NCBI RefSeq assembly: GCF_030161615.1 | Contig: NZ_BSUN01000001.1 | Location: 1,054,001 to 1,118,000, forward strand | Source: Demequina litorisediminis | GTDB taxonomy: Bacteria > Actinomycetota > Actinomycetes > Actinomycetales > Demequinaceae | Direction: 5' to 3' | Length of the DNA stretch: 64,000 nucleotides | Shown here: positions 50,412 through 60,977 of the stretch, piece after piece | How positions within the stretch are numbered: the stretch's first letter is position 1 | Layout of the letters: every line of letters begins with the position of its first letter | The notes under the pieces: generated by a model | Databases searched by the model: none | What the model was told of the DNA's origin: nothing | The model's input: only the letters and a program-made list of their open reading frames with translations | Made by a program: the position numbers and the translations under genes

Positions 50412-50423
50412 GTGAACGTTCAC
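50412..50423. promoter_or_regulatory. LacI operator palindrome near the lacI/galK divergent promoter
   Basis: GTGAACGTTCAC, a perfect 12-base palindrome of LacI/GalR type with a central CG. It lies about 49 bases before the LacI start and about 199 before galK. It probably serves LacI autoregulation and may influence galK. Confidence 0.7.
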
Positions 50424-50621
50424 GCTAGGTCGCTGACGCGGCGTCGGTCTAGGACCGTCGACCGTGGCGGCGACGGTGCCCGATGCTAGGCTGGGACCGG
50501 TCCCAGTCGAGCCCCGAGCACCCCTGGCACACACGCATGAAACGATGGGTTGCGGCGCAGCAGCAGGCGGCGCCCACCCGCACGAGGGTCGGCCGAAGGC
50601 CGACGAGAACTGGAGTCATCG

Positions 50622-51771
50622 ATGACCGACATCCGCGCCGCCTTCGAGGCCGCCTACGGACGCCCCGCCGACGGCGTGTGGTCGTCCCCCGGACGCGTGA
50701 ATCTCATCGGCGAACACACCGACTACAACAACGGCTTCGTGCTGCCGTTCGGCATCGACCGCCGCACCTGGGCGGCTGTGGCCGTCCGCGACGACCGCGA
50801 GATCCACCTCCGGTCCACCTTCGCCGACGGCGAGGTCGTGGGCGACCTCGACGCCCTCACCCTCGACAGCATGTCGGGCTGGTCCGCCTACGTCCTCGGC
50901 GTCGCCTGGGCCATGGCCGATGCAGGCATCGACCTGTCCGGCGCACGCGGCCTCGACGTCCTGATCGACTCGGACGTCCCCGTGGGCGCTGGCCTCGGCT
51001 CGTCGGCCGCCCTCGAGTGCGCCGCAGGCGCCGCGTTTAACGAGCCTGTGGGGCCTGGGACTGGGCAAGATTGAGCTCGCCCGCTTTGGCCGCGTGGCCG
51101 AGAACAAGGCCGTGGGCGCGCCCACCGGGCTGCTCGACCAGGCCGCCTCGATGCTGGCCGAGGACGACCACGTGGTGTTCCTCGACTGCGACACCGAGGA
51201 GGCCCGTCCCGTGGCGCTGCACCTGCGCGACAAGAACCTGGGCATCCTCGTCATCAACTCGAACGTCGACCACGAGCACGCCACCGGCGGCTACGGCGAC
51301 CGTTTCGCCTCGTGCGCCAAGGGTGCCGAGGTCCTCGGCGTCACCACGCTGCGCGAGATCGGCGCGGACGACCTCCCCCGCGCCAAGGAACTCCTTGACG
51401 ACGAAACCTACCGCCGCGTGCGCCACGTCGTGACCGAGAACCAGCGCGTGCTCGACACCGTTGCCACGCTCGGCGAGGCGGGCCCCACCGCGATCGGCGC
51501 CCTCATGGACGCGTCGCAGGCCTCCATGCGCGACGACTTCGAGATCACCGTGCCGGAGATCGACCTCGCGTGCGACACCGCCGTCAAGGCCGGCGCCATC
51601 GGCGCACGCATGACGGGCGGCGGTTTCGGCGGCTCCTCGATCGCGCTCGTGCCGCTCGACAAGGCCGACGCCATCGCCGATGCCGTGCGCGGCGCCCTCG
51701 CCGCCGCGGGAATGCGCGAGGCGACCATCTTCCAGGTGACGCCCTCCCAGGGCGCGCGCCGCGACCACTGA
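50622..51771 (+). CDS. galK: Galactokinase
   Basis: About 382 residues: GRVNLIGEHTDYNNGFVLPF (galactose binding), GAGLGSSAALECAAG (ATP loop), MTGGGFGGSSIAL at the C-terminus. It makes galactose 1-phosphate for the Leloir pathway. GAGCTGT is read as GAGCCTGT near 51044. GHMP fold and length are normal. galE follows 50 bases downstream; no galT is in view. Confidence 0.94.
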
Positions 51772-51777
51772 CCCCAC

Positions 51778-51799
51778 GGCATCGGCCGCGTCCGATGCC
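51778..51799. repeat. Inverted pair of the GGCCGATGC-type motif between galK and galE
   Basis: GGCATCGG (51778-51785) and CCGATGCC (51792-51799) form an 8-bp stem with a 6-base loop seven bases after the galK stop. It may be a weak attenuator between galK and galE, and it is built from the window's over-represented motif. Confidence 0.6.
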
Positions 51800-51821
51800 C
51801 CCACAAGACAGAGGTAGAGAC

Positions 51822-52803
<982 letters not shown>

Positions 52804-52810
52804 CCCCATG

Positions 52811-52856
52811 CGCACGAAGGTCCCGGACACCCTGAGGTGTCCGGGACCTTCGTGCG
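52811..52856 (+). terminator. Very strong hairpin after galE
   Basis: A 21-bp perfect stem (left 52811-52831, right 52836-52856) with a 4-base loop CTGA, 7 bases after the galE stop. It probably ends transcription from both sides, since the RidA-like gene converges from the right. Confidence 0.85.
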
Positions 52857-52879
52857 TCGGCAGCGACCGAGGGTGAGCG

Positions 52880-53257
52880 CTACGGCTGCTCGATCACCGC
52901 ATCGGCCTGGAACTCGACCAGGTACTTGGGGTCTGCGAGGCGCGAGACCTCGACGATGGTGGCCGCGGGGCGAATGTCCTGGAAGACCTCGCGGTGTGCC
53001 GCGGCGATCTTCTCCATGTCGCGGATGTCCGTGACGAACGCGACGGTGCGCACCACGTCACCGAGTTGCGCGCCAGCCTCCGCAAGGGTGCGGCCGATGG
53101 TGTGGAGCGCGTCGAGCGCCTGGGCATAGGCATCGGGCACCACCGCGTCGGCACGGGCACAGGTGCCGGACACGCTGACGTGGTTGCCCACGCGCACCGC
53201 GCGCGAGTAGCCATACATGTCCTCGAAGGGGCCGCCTGAAGAGAAGGTCTGTCTCAT
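52880..53257 (-). CDS. RidA-family (YjgF/UK114) protein
   Basis: A 125-residue intact protein: FSSGGPFEDMYGYSRAVRVG, VSGTCARADAVVPD, VVRTVAFVTDIRDMEKI and PAATIVEVSRLADPKYLVEF with the conserved substrate-carboxylate region. Classical RidA hydrolyses reactive enamines, but the Arg/Glu environment here is of a RidA subfamily whose reaction may differ. ATG at 53257. Confidence 0.88.
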   Translation of the reverse strand: MRQTFSSGGPFEDMYGYSRAVRVGNHVSVSGTCARADAVVPDAYAQALDALHTIGRTLAEAGAQLGDVVRTVAFVTDIRDMEKIAAAHREVFQDIRPAATIVEVSRLADPKYLVEFQADAVIEQP

Positions 53258-53276
53258 GGGCACAACCTAACGCGCG

Positions 53277-53639
53277 TCAGCCCCAACCGAGGGCATGAAG
53301 GCGCTCATCGTCGATACCGAAGTGATGCGCAATCTCGTGGACCACCGTGATGGCGACCTCCTCGCGCACGTGATCCGCGTCCTCGCAATAGCGCAGGGTG
53401 GGCCCGCGATAGATAAAGATCCTGTCGGGCAGGTCCACCATGCCCCACTCCGAGCCGCGCTCGGTGAGCGCGACGCCGTCGTACAGGCCCAGGAGGTCCT
53501 TGTCGTCCCCCTCGGGCTCGTCCTCGATGAGAATCACCACGTTGTCCACGAGGTTCAACAGATCCTCCGGAATCGCGTCGATCGCATCGTCAACGGCCGA
53601 CTCAAACTCCTCGGGACTCATCTCCACCATGGCGCCCAT
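53277..53639 (-). CDS. Zincin-fold metallopeptidase-like protein (PF06262 type)
   Basis: About 120 residues with the zinc motif HEIAHHFGIDDERL near the C-terminus and an acidic N-terminal half (MSPEEFESAVDDAIDAIPED). This small family is common in actinobacteria; targets are unknown. Start at 53639 (MGAMVEMSPEE) is likely; 53630 is an alternative. Confidence 0.85.
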   Translation of the reverse strand: MGAMVEMSPEEFESAVDDAIDAIPEDLLNLVDNVVILIEDEPEGDDKDLLGLYDGVALTERGSEWGMVDLPDRIFIYRGPTLRYCEDADHVREEVAITVVHEIAHHFGIDDERLHALGWG

Positions 53640-53721
53640 TGTGGCCCACGTCCTCAGCACTGCTCGGATACCCCTAGAATGGTCACGTCCACGGGGACGC
53701 TTTGGCGGCCTCAAGGACGGC

Positions 53722-53794
53722 GCCCTCATCGTCTAGCGGCCTAGGACGCCGCCCTTTCACGGCGGTAGCACGGGTTCGAATCCCGTTGGGGGTA
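53722..53794 (+). tRNA. tRNA-Glu (anticodon TTC)
   Basis: Acceptor GCCCTCA pairs with TGGGGGT (two G-T pairs), anticodon arm CCGCC-CTTTCAC-GGCGG, T-arm ACGGG-TTCGAAT-CCCGT. 73 bases, no encoded CCA. D-arm has no AGCT and is intact. Confidence 0.96.
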
Positions 53795-53859
53795 CAACGT
53801 AGGTCCAAAAGTGGTCTACACTATTCCTCGGCCCTCCTCACGGAGAGTCGAAACAGCAA

Positions 53860-53933
53860 GGCCCTGTAGCGCAGTTGGTTAGCGCGCCGCCCTGTCACGG
53901 CGGAGGTCGCGGGTTCAAGTCCCGTCAGGGTCG
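53860..53933 (+). tRNA. tRNA-Asp (anticodon GTC)
   Basis: Acceptor GGCCCTG with CAGGGTC, anticodon arm CCGCC-CTGTCAC-GGCGG, T-arm CGGG-TTCAAGT-CCCG. 74 bases. The D-arm here is TAGCGCAG, so there is no AGCT to be damaged, and it is intact. Confidence 0.96.
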
Positions 53934-53943
53934 CGGTGCGACT

Positions 53944-53966
53944 GCCCCTTCTCATGGAGGGGCTTT
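53944..53966 (+). terminator. Short hairpin between tRNA-Asp and tRNA-Phe
   Basis: GCCCCT pairs with AGGGGC (53944-53949 and 53958-53963) followed by TTTC. Candidate terminator or processing signal after tRNA-Asp. Confidence 0.55.
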
Positions 53967-53998
53967 CGCGCAAGCAAGGGGTTCACCCCGCGCGACCA

Positions 53999-54075
53999 GG
54001 CTCTGTAGGCTCAGTTGGTAGAGCGTTCGACTGAAAATCGAAAGGTCACCGGATCGACGCCGGTCGGAGCCACCA
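53999..54075 (+). tRNA. tRNA-Phe (anticodon GAA), D-arm with one extra G
   Basis: Acceptor GGCTCTG with CGGAGCC, anticodon loop CTGAAAA, T-arm region ACCGG-ATCGACG-CCGGT, and CCA encoded at 54073-54075. The D-arm reads TAGGCTCAGTTGGTAGAGC where TAGCTCAG is universal, so the gene is one base too long, exactly at AGCT. Confidence 0.95.
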
Positions 54076-54079
54076 CAGC

Positions 54080-54106
54080 AAGGCCCTCGGGAAACCGGGG
54101 GCCTTT
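54080..54106 (+). terminator. Terminator after tRNA-Phe
   Basis: A stem of about 11 bp (AGGCCCTCGG with CCGGGGGCCT) closed by a GAAA tetraloop and followed by TTTC. Classic rho-independent form. Confidence 0.82.
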
Positions 54107-54220
54107 CGCTTTGCCCTGGCGTCGCGGCGGGTGTAAGCGCGAGCATGCGTCAACGAAGCGTTTGCGCTGGCAGGGCAGGAGACGGTTCACTAGGAGGAAC
54201 GTCGTCTTCAAGGAGATCCC

Positions 54221-54593
54221 ATGGCCAGCCTCGGCAAGACCGTCCTCAACACCCTGCTCGGAGCGATCGCCGGTCAGTGGATCGCGACGATCCGCGCCGA
54301 GAGCGAGGTCATCAAGGTCGAGCTCAAGGTCAAGGGCCGCCAGCCTGGGCATCGGCATCGGCCTCATGGCCGCCGCGGCCGCGCTCGGCTTCTTCCTGTT
54401 CTTCGTGCTGATTGTCGCCGCCATCGCCGGCCTGTCCGTGGTGTGGCCCGTGTGGCTGTCCGCACTCGTGGTCGCCGGCGGCATGCTGCTGATCATGCTG
54501 ATCTTCATTGGCATCGGTGCCCGCAAGATCAAGAAGAACAAGGACCTCTACCCCGCCGCCTCGATCGAGCGCATCAAGAACTCGATCCTCTAA
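54221..54593 (+). CDS. Actinobacterial holin-X family membrane protein
   Basis: About 123 residues: an N-terminal amphipathic part (TVLNTLLGAIAGQW, IKVELKVKGRQ), two membrane helices (GIGIGLMAAAAALGFFLFFV, VVAGGMLLIMLIFIG) and a basic tail. The family name is structural; a lysis role is not shown for chromosomal copies. CAGCTGG is read as CAGCCTGG near 54343. AAGGAGATCC precedes the ATG. Confidence 0.85.
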
Positions 54594-54604
54594 GCGGCGC
54601 GGCC

Positions 54605-55545
54605 CTACGTGGCCGAGCCCTTGAGTTCCTGCATCACCTCGGGCCGCGGCCGTGGCTTGCGCTGAGCGAGCCACACGCCACCGAACACCACCACGGCGCC
54701 CGCGACCTCGTACCAGGCGAGCCTCCTCGCCCAGCACGACGATGCCCAAGAACGTGGCGACCACGGGCACCACATACGTCACCGATGCCGCCGTGGTGGC
54801 GCCTGCAGCCTTCACGATCTTCCAGAACCACACGTACGCGAACGACGTCCCCGTCACTCCGAGCGCAAAAATCGCCCACAGCGAGACGGAATCGAGCGCG
54901 AGTGCTCCCGGAGCGGGCGAGGGCGCTGCGAGCGCGAACGGCGCCAGCATGAGCGCGGAGACCGTGATCTGCATGCAGGACAGCGCCGTGGGTGAGTCCT
55001 GGACTCGGCTCAGCATGACTCGCGACAGCGTGGAGCCGATGCCGTAGCACGCCGTGGCGCCCAGCATCAGTCCCGCTCCCAGCACTGGGAAGTCGTCGAC
55101 GTTCCACGCGCCCAGCAGGATCGCGATGCCCATGGCGCCGATGACGAGGCCCAACAACTGGGCTCGCGTCACCCTCTCGGCGGGGATGAGGAGCGCCACG
55201 AACAGCGCCGTCCACAGCGGCGTCGTGGCGTTGAGCAGACTCGCGAGGATGGAGGAGATGTGCTGCTGGGCGGCCGGGATCAGCACTAGCGGGATGCCGG
55301 ACATGAACGCCGCCACCGCGGTGATCGCCCCCACCTTGCGCCACGTGAGGCGCGGGACCGCTCGGGTCACCAGCACCAGGACAATGAGCGTGAGGGCCCC
55401 GAAGAACACGCGGCCGAACGCCACCTGGGTGGGCGCGAAGGCCCGCAACCCTACGGAGATGAACAGGAAGGCTCGCGCCCCACGCCGCGGAGACGCCAAG
55501 GAAGTACGGCAGCCACGCGCGCAGCGGCGCGTCGGTGACGCTCAC
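54605..55545 (-). CDS. EamA-family (DMT) transporter
   Basis: About 312 residues with ten membrane segments in two EamA repeats (LPYFLGVSAAWGASFLFISV; LGATACYGIGSTLSRVML). Exports metabolites such as amino acids in some members; substrate unknown here. Breaks near 54719 and 55474 (AGCT). GTG at 55545 overlaps the ogt stop (GTGA), so the two are co-translated. Confidence 0.9.
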
Positions 55546-56094
55546 AAGGCCTTCTCGATCAGGCGTGCGGATGGCGTCGCATCGGACACTTTCACTCCCT
55601 CGTGGCGCAACAAGGCGGCCTTGTTCTCGATCCCGCCGAACCCATAGGACCCGAGCCTGCCTCCGGCCTGGACCACGCGATGACACGGCACGAACAGCGC
55701 GATCGAGTTCGATGCGCACGCCGTGCCGACCGCGCGGGACGCTCGCGGCCTTCCCGCCATCTCCGCCAGGCTCGCCGTACGAGACGGCGCGACCACCGGG
55801 CACGGTGCGCATCTGCGCCCACACCTCTTGGAAGAACGGTCCCCCATCCTGCTCGACCGGCACCGTCATGAGTGCGGTGTCGTCGCCGTCGAGCCAGGCC
55901 GTCACGGCATCGGCCACATGGGCGAGTTCGCCCTCCACCCAGTCGCGCCGCCCCACGGCTGTGCCGACCTGGCGCGCCACCTGGGCGAGCGGGCGAAAGC
56001 CCGCCGCGCGCACCACACCGTCGTCGGGGCTCGCGATCACGCCAAAGCCCCCGAAAGGGGTGGCATAGGACTGCGCGATGAGGGGACTACTCAT
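55542..56094 (-). CDS. ogt: Methylated-DNA-protein cysteine methyltransferase
   Basis: About 183 residues with the active site FVPCHRVVQAGG and the DNA-binding YGELAEMAGRPRASRAVG. It removes methyl groups from O6-methylguanine in a suicide reaction. GAGCTGG is read as GAGCCTGG near 55762; repair joins the two halves at YGELAEMAG. Coupled to the EamA gene. Confidence 0.93.
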
Positions 56095-56159
56095 GCGGGC
56101 AAGGCTACGCCCGGCCGCCACCATCTGCGGCCGAGCGTTTGCCCCGGTAACGCGCCGGT

Positions 56160-56363
56160 TCAGGCGTCCTGTTGCTGCGCCTTCAGGAGCAGCGCGTGAA
56201 CCTCGGCCTCGCGGAAGCGGCGGTGACCCCCCAGCGTGCGGATCGAGGACAACTTGCCCACCTTTGCCCACCGCGTGACCGTCTTGGGGTCAACACGGAA
56301 GATCGCGGCCACCTCGGCCGGGGTGAGCAACTTCTCCTGGTCCTTGACCATGTCTGCCATCAT
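56160..56363 (-). CDS. bldC: BldC-type MerR-fold developmental regulator
   Basis: A 67-residue intact protein: LLTPAEVAAIFRVDPKTVTR (HTH), WAKVGKLSSIRTLGGHRRFR (wing), with no effector domain, identical in layout to BldC, which binds direct repeats cooperatively and delays differentiation in Streptomyces. Two consecutive ATG codons are possible starts. Confidence 0.93.
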   Translation of the reverse strand: MMADMVKDQEKLLTPAEVAAIFRVDPKTVTRWAKVGKLSSIRTLGGHRRFREAEVHALLLKAQQQDA

Positions 56364-56625
56364 TCGGATTCCCTCAGTCTCGATTGATCAGCGAGGGTCC
56401 CCTCGTCGGGACCCTTGTGCACCGTGAGAGGGCGCACGTTCTCGATTATGACGACGTTTTGGGCAAGAAGTACGTTTTTTGGTGCGGGCGATTCAGATCA
56501 TGCTCGACGACGCGGGAGGTCGGGAGTCGCAATCACGCCCCCGCGCGTTGTAAAGTTCTACTCAGCACTCATCACGCAGGGCCCGCGAAAGCCGCGCGCC
56601 CGCGACGAGCGGAAGGGGCGGCGAC
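56364..56625. promoter_or_regulatory. Divergent region between bldC and the DUF3073 gene
   Basis: 262 bases, AT-richer than surroundings, with a hairpin GGGTCCC / GGGACCC near 56395-56412 and T-rich stretches around 56455-56480. It must hold promoters for both flanking genes. No gene seen. Confidence 0.45.
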
Positions 56626-56798
56626 ATGGGGCGCGGCCGTCAGAAGGCTAAGGACGCGAAGATTGCGCGTCACTCAAGTACTCGAACCATGGCAGCGACA
56701 TTCGCGACCTCGAGCGAGAGCCTGTGGGCCACTCCGCCGAGGAGCCCGATGAGACCGACGACAAGTACGACCGCTGGGCGGACGACGACGAGCGCTAG
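56626..56798 (+). CDS. DUF3073 small conserved protein
   Basis: A 57-residue protein beginning MGRGRQKAKDAKIARQLKYS after repair, then an acidic tail ending DKYDRWADDDER. DUF3073 is a nearly universal actinobacterial protein with conserved N-terminus and unknown role, usually beside purM. One base is missing near 56673 (CAGCTCAAG read as CACTCAAG). Good ribosome site (GGAAGGGGCGG). Confidence 0.9.
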
Positions 56799-56833
56799 GC
56801 GCTCGCTCCGTCACACCTCCTGAACACCCGCTG

Positions 56834-56864
56834 AGCGCACTGGCCTTCGGGTCGGTGCGCTTTC
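56834..56864 (+). terminator. Terminator with UUCG loop after DUF3073
   Basis: AGCGCACTGGCC pairs with GGTCGGTGCGCT (two G-U pairs) around a TTCG loop, followed by TTTC. A stable and typical terminator. Confidence 0.8.
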
Positions 56865-56950
56865 GGCGTCTACCGGTGCGTCCTACGAGTCACTGAGTGT
56901 CCGGTTTCGCGCGAAGGCGAGCACTGGACGACCCGTAGGAGATGCGGGAC

Positions 56951-58056
56951 CTACGCCCGGTACGCGCCGCTCAGGTACACCGCACCGCCGTCGACGCCCT
57001 TGGCGCCGCGGATGGTGTCGGGAGAGGCGATGCGGCCGTCGTCCTCGGTGATATCACCCAGCACCCACGCGTCCACGCCCGCGACGCGCGAGGCCGCCAT
57101 GAGCGCCTCGGCATCCTCGGGGGCCACCACGGCGACCATGCCGACGCCCATGTTCAGCGTCGACTCGAGGTCGTTCCACGGCACGTTGCCTGCGGCCTGC
57201 ACCACGGAGAACACGGCGGGCAGATCCCACGCATCGCGCGCCACATTGGCGGCGAGGCCCTGAGGAAGAACGCGGGCCACATTCGCGGCGAGGCCGCCGC
57301 CGGTGACATGCGAGAAGGCGCGCAGGCCGGGCACGGAGGCCGCGAGCGAGACGCACAGCCTGCGAGTAGATGCGGGTGGGCTCGAGGAGCTCCTCGCCCA
57401 CGGTGCGGCCCAGGTCGTCGAGGTGGGTCTCGAGCCTGCCAGCCGGCGTGAGAGACCACGCGGCGCACCAGGGAGTAGCCGTTCGAGTGCAGGCCGGACG
57501 AGGCCATGGCGACCACCACGTCGCCGGTGCGGACGCGCTCGGCGCCCAGCACATCGGCCGCCTCGACGACGCCGACGGCGGCGCCAGCCACGTCGTAATC
57601 GTCCTCGTCCATGACGCCCGGGTGCTCGGCGGTCTCGCCGCCCACGAGCGCCACGCCCGCGATCTCGCAACCCTCCGCGATGCCGCGGACGATGTCGGCG
57701 ATGCGCTCGGGCACCACCTTGCCGCAGGCGATGTAGTCGGTCATGACGAGCGGCTTGGCGCCGCACACCACGATGTCATCCACCACCATCGCGACCAGGT
57801 CCTGGCCGATGGTGTGGTGCACATCGAGCGCACGCGCGATCACGATCTTGGTGCCCACGCCGTCGGTCGACGAGGCGAGCAGCGGGCGGTCGTACGCCTT
57901 GAGCGCGGACGCGTCGAAGAGACCCGCGAAGGCGCCCACCCCGCCGAGCACCTCGGGGCCATGCGTGCGAGCCACTGCGGACTTCATCGGCTCGACGGCC
58001 TTGTCGCCCGCCTCGGTGTCGACGCCGGCGCCGGCGTAGGTGATGGGCTCGGTCAC
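56951..58056 (-). CDS. purM: Phosphoribosylformylglycinamidine cyclo-ligase (AIR synthase)
   Basis: About 367 residues: GVDTEAGDKAVEPMK, STDGVGTKIVIA, GGGLAANVARVLP and VFSVVQAAGNV. It closes the imidazole ring in purine synthesis using ATP. Two AGCT breaks near 57359 and 57432. GTG at 58056 overlaps the purF stop (GTGA). A short internal repeat, GLAANVAR twice within 20 residues, is present and looks genuine. Confidence 0.95.
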
Positions 58057-59531
58057 GAAGAGACCTCCACGGCCTGGTTGAGGAGCAGGTGACGGGCGTT
58101 CACGGGCGGCTCGATGGGGTACTCGCCGGTGAAGCAGGCGGTGCAGAGGCGTTCGCGCGGCTGTTCGGTGGCCGCAATCATGCCCTCGACGGAGATGTAG
58201 CCCAGGGAGTCAGCGCCCAGGTGCTCACGGACCTCGTCGACGGAGTACTCGACGGCGATGAGTTCGTCGCGGGTCGCGAAGTCGATGCCGTAGAAGCACG
58301 GCCACTCGATGGGCGGCGACGAGATCCGCAGGTGGACCTCGGCGGCGCCGGCTTCGCGCAGCATCGCGACCACGGCGCGTTGGGTGTTGCCGCGCACGAT
58401 CGAGTCGTCCACCACCACGAGGCGCTTGCCCTCGATCTGCTCGCGCAGCGGGTTGAGCCTTGAGGCGGATGCCGAGCCTGGCGCAGCGTCTGGGAGGGCT
58501 GGATGAAGGTACGTCCCACGTAGGCGTTCTTCACGAGGCCCAGCCCGAACGGGATCCCGGACTCCTGGGCGTAGCCCACGGCCGCAGGGGTGCCTGACTC
58601 GGGGGTCGGCATCACCATGTCGGCGTCCACGGGGTACTCGCGCGCCAACTGGCGGCCCATCTCGAGGCGGCTGGCGTGGACCGAGCGACCCGCGATCTTG
58701 GTGTCGGGGCGAGCGAGGTACACGTACTCGAAGACGCAACCCTTGGGGGCGGCATCGGCGAACCGCTGCGAGTGCACGCCGTCGGCGTTGATGGTGAGGA
58801 ACTCGCCGGGCTCGACCTCGCGCTCCTGAACGGCGCCCACGATGTCGAGCGCGGCCGTCTCGGAGGCGACCACCCAGCCGCCCGACGGCATCTTGCCCAG
58901 CACCAGCGGGCGCACGCCCTGGGGGTCGCGCGCCGCGTACAGCGTGTTCTCATCCATGAAGACCAGGGAGAACGCGCCCTCCACATGGGGCAGCAGTTCC
59001 AGTGCGGTCTCGGTGATGGTGTCGTGGCGATCCCAGCCCAACAGGGCGGTGAGGATCATCGTGTCGGTCGAGCCGCCCGCGTGCATCTCCGCACGGCGCT
59101 CGACGCCCAGGCGATCCTCGACAAGTTCAAGGAGCCGATGCGTGTTGGTCAGGTTGCCGTTGTGCCCCAGCGCGACGGTGCCGTTCTTGGTGGGGCCAAG
59201 GGTGGGCTGGGCGTTGGCCCAGGTGGACGCGCCGGCGGTCGAGTAGCGCGCGTGACCGACGGCCATGTGGCCGGTCAGCGCCTCGAGCGCGGCCTCGTCA
59301 AACACTTGCGAGACGAGGCCCATGTCCTTGTAGACCAGGATCTTGTCGCCGTCCGAGGTGGCGATGCCAGCGGACTCCTGGCCGCGGTGCTGCAGCGCGT
59401 AGAGGCCGAAGTAGGTGAGCCTTCGCCACCTCCTCGCCGGGAGCGTAGACACCGAAGACGCCACAGGCGTCCTGCGGCCCCTTTTCGCCGGGAAGCAGGT
59501 CGTGAGAGAGTCGGCCATCGCCGCGGGCCAT
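58053..59531 (-). CDS. purF: Amidophosphoribosyltransferase
   Basis: About 491 residues: a propeptide ending at the catalytic Cys of ACGVFGVYAPG, ALQHRGQESAGI, and the PRPP loop LVVVDDSIVRGNT. First committed step of purine synthesis. Three AGCT breaks near 58457, 58474 and 59418; two lie 17 bases apart in RQLGIRLKLNPL. AGGAGGA precedes the ATG at 59531. Confidence 0.95.
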
Positions 59532-59600
59532 CAGCAGTCCTCCTGGGGGCGGGAGATCACCGGATAAGTGTCCCACATGGCCAATGCGCCCCTGCCCCGC

Positions 59601-59963
59601 TCAGGAGCCGCTGGCGTCGCCGTCGGAGGCACGAGACGCCTCGGCCTCCTTCATGGCTTTGAGCTCACGAGGCGTGCCCCGGTCCTGCATCACAGCGATC
59701 ACGCCGCCGATGACGACGCCGAGGACCGCGAAGCCGCTCGCCACGAGCAGCGCGACGGTGCCGCGGCCCACTCCCGTCGAGTTGGGCAGCAGGAACCCGC
59801 ACAGCAGGCCCGCGACGACGCCGATGATCGCGCCGGTCGCGATGAACGGCGCAAACTTGGGCGCACGCCGCACGGATGCAGGAATGACCTGGCGGTCCGC
59901 GGCATCAAAGTCGGCCGGCGCGGCCTGCTCGTCAGGCTCGGGGGAAGGCTGCTGCTCGCTCAC
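59601..59963 (-). CDS. Two-helix membrane protein upstream of purF
   Basis: A 120-residue intact protein: acidic N-terminus, two membrane helices (FIATGAIIGVVAGLLCGFLL, VALLVASGFAVLGVVIGGVI) and a basic-acidic tail. I do not recognise a named family beyond small actinobacterial membrane proteins often found at purF. Same strand as purF, 69 bases upstream. Confidence 0.7.
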   Translation of the reverse strand: MSEQQPSPEPDEQAAPADFDAADRQVIPASVRRAPKFAPFIATGAIIGVVAGLLCGFLLPNSTGVGRGTVALLVASGFAVLGVVIGGVIAVMQDRGTPRELKAMKEAEASRASDGDASGS

Positions 59964-59993
59964 GCGGACCAGTGTAGGCGTCGCCGGCTGCAG

Positions 59994-60042
59994 GGCCGAT
60001 GCCGGGGTGAGGGCCGTACGGCGCCCCGCCCCGGCATCGGCC
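59994..60042 (-). terminator. Terminator of the MalFG operon made from inverted GGCCGATGCC motifs
   Basis: GGCCGATGCCGGGG (59994-60007) pairs perfectly with CCCCGGCATCGGCC (60029-60042), 14 bp, loop 21 bases, beginning six bases after the malG-type stop. The stem consists of the over-represented motif in both orientations. Confidence 0.75.
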
Positions 60043-60047
60043 GCATG

Positions 60048-60977
60048 TCAGCCCTTGGTCGAGCCCGCCAGGAGGCCGCGCACGAAGTAGCGCTGCAGCG
60101 AGAAGAACACGATGAGCGGAATGATCATCGAGATGAATGCCGCGGGCGGCACCAGGTACGCGTACTGGCCGTAGTCACCCGCGAGGTTCGAGATCGGGTA
60201 CGTCAGCGGGTACGTGTTGGCGGAGCCGAAGACCGCGGACACCAGCAGGTCGTTCCACACCCACAGGAACTGGAAGATCGCGAGCGATGCGACCGCCGGC
60301 AGCGACAGCGGGATGATGATCCGGAAGAACATCTGCGTGTGGCTCGCGCCGTCGACTCGGGCCGCCTCCAGCACTTCGCGCGGGATGTGCGCCACGAAGT
60401 TATGGAGCAGGAACACCGACAGCGGCAGGGCGAAGATGGTGTGAGCGATCCACACCCCGGAGAACTCCCCCGCCAGTCCCAGGTTCTCGGGGCCGAGGAT
60501 GCGCAGCAGCGGGATGAGGGCCGCCTGCAGCGGCACCACCTGGAGCGCGAAGATGAGCACGAACAGGAAGTTCGAGCCCTTGAACGGGATCCACGCGAAC
60601 GCGTACGCGGCCATGAGGCCCAGCACCACGGGGAACACCACGGCGGGCACGGTGACCACGATCGAGTTGAAGACGTACTCGAGCAGCGGCGGTGCCGTCG
60701 AGTTGTCTCCAAACGAGTCGAACAGCACCTGGTTGAAGTTCGCGAACGTGAGACCACCGTCGGCCATGACCGTCCACCAGGCGTCGGTGCGATACCGGTC
60801 GCCAGGAATGAGCGATGTCATGAACAGCGCGACCGTGGGGATGGTCCACACCACCGCGATGATGATCGCGGCGGCGGTGGCCCACGGGCTGGACAGCCGC
60901 TCCTTGGCCTTGGCGGCGCGGTCGGGCTTGGGCGCGGGGTCAACGACCGCGGGCTCGAGTGACTCGGTGGCGCTCAT
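60048..60977 (-). CDS. Sugar ABC importer permease (MalG-like)
   Basis: A 309-residue intact protein with six membrane segments and the ATPase-contact loop EAARVDGASHTQMFFRIIIP. The order and extra N-terminal residues (ESLEPAVVDPAPKPD) resemble AglG-type alpha-glucoside permeases. It starts one base into the stop of the MalF-like gene (TGATG). Confidence 0.92.
   Translation of the reverse strand: MSATESLEPAVVDPAPKPDRAAKAKERLSSPWATAAAIIIAVVWTIPTVALFMTSLIPGDRYRTDAWWTVMADGGLTFANFNQVLFDSFGDNSTAPPLLEYVFNSIVVTVPAVVFPVVLGLMAAYAFAWIPFKGSNFLFVLIFALQVVPLQAALIPLLRILGPENLGLAGEFSGVWIAHTIFALPLSVFLLHNFVAHIPREVLEAARVDGASHTQMFFRIIIPLSLPAVASLAIFQFLWVWNDLLVSAVFGSANTYPLTYPISNLAGDYGQYAYLVPPAAFISMIIPLIVFFSLQRYFVRGLLAGSTKG

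Noticed and set aside
57240-57310. Short duplicated segment GLAANVAR in PurM as an assembly duplication
   Set aside because: The two copies differ at the nucleotide level and the surrounding spacing fits PurM; it appears to be natural sequence.
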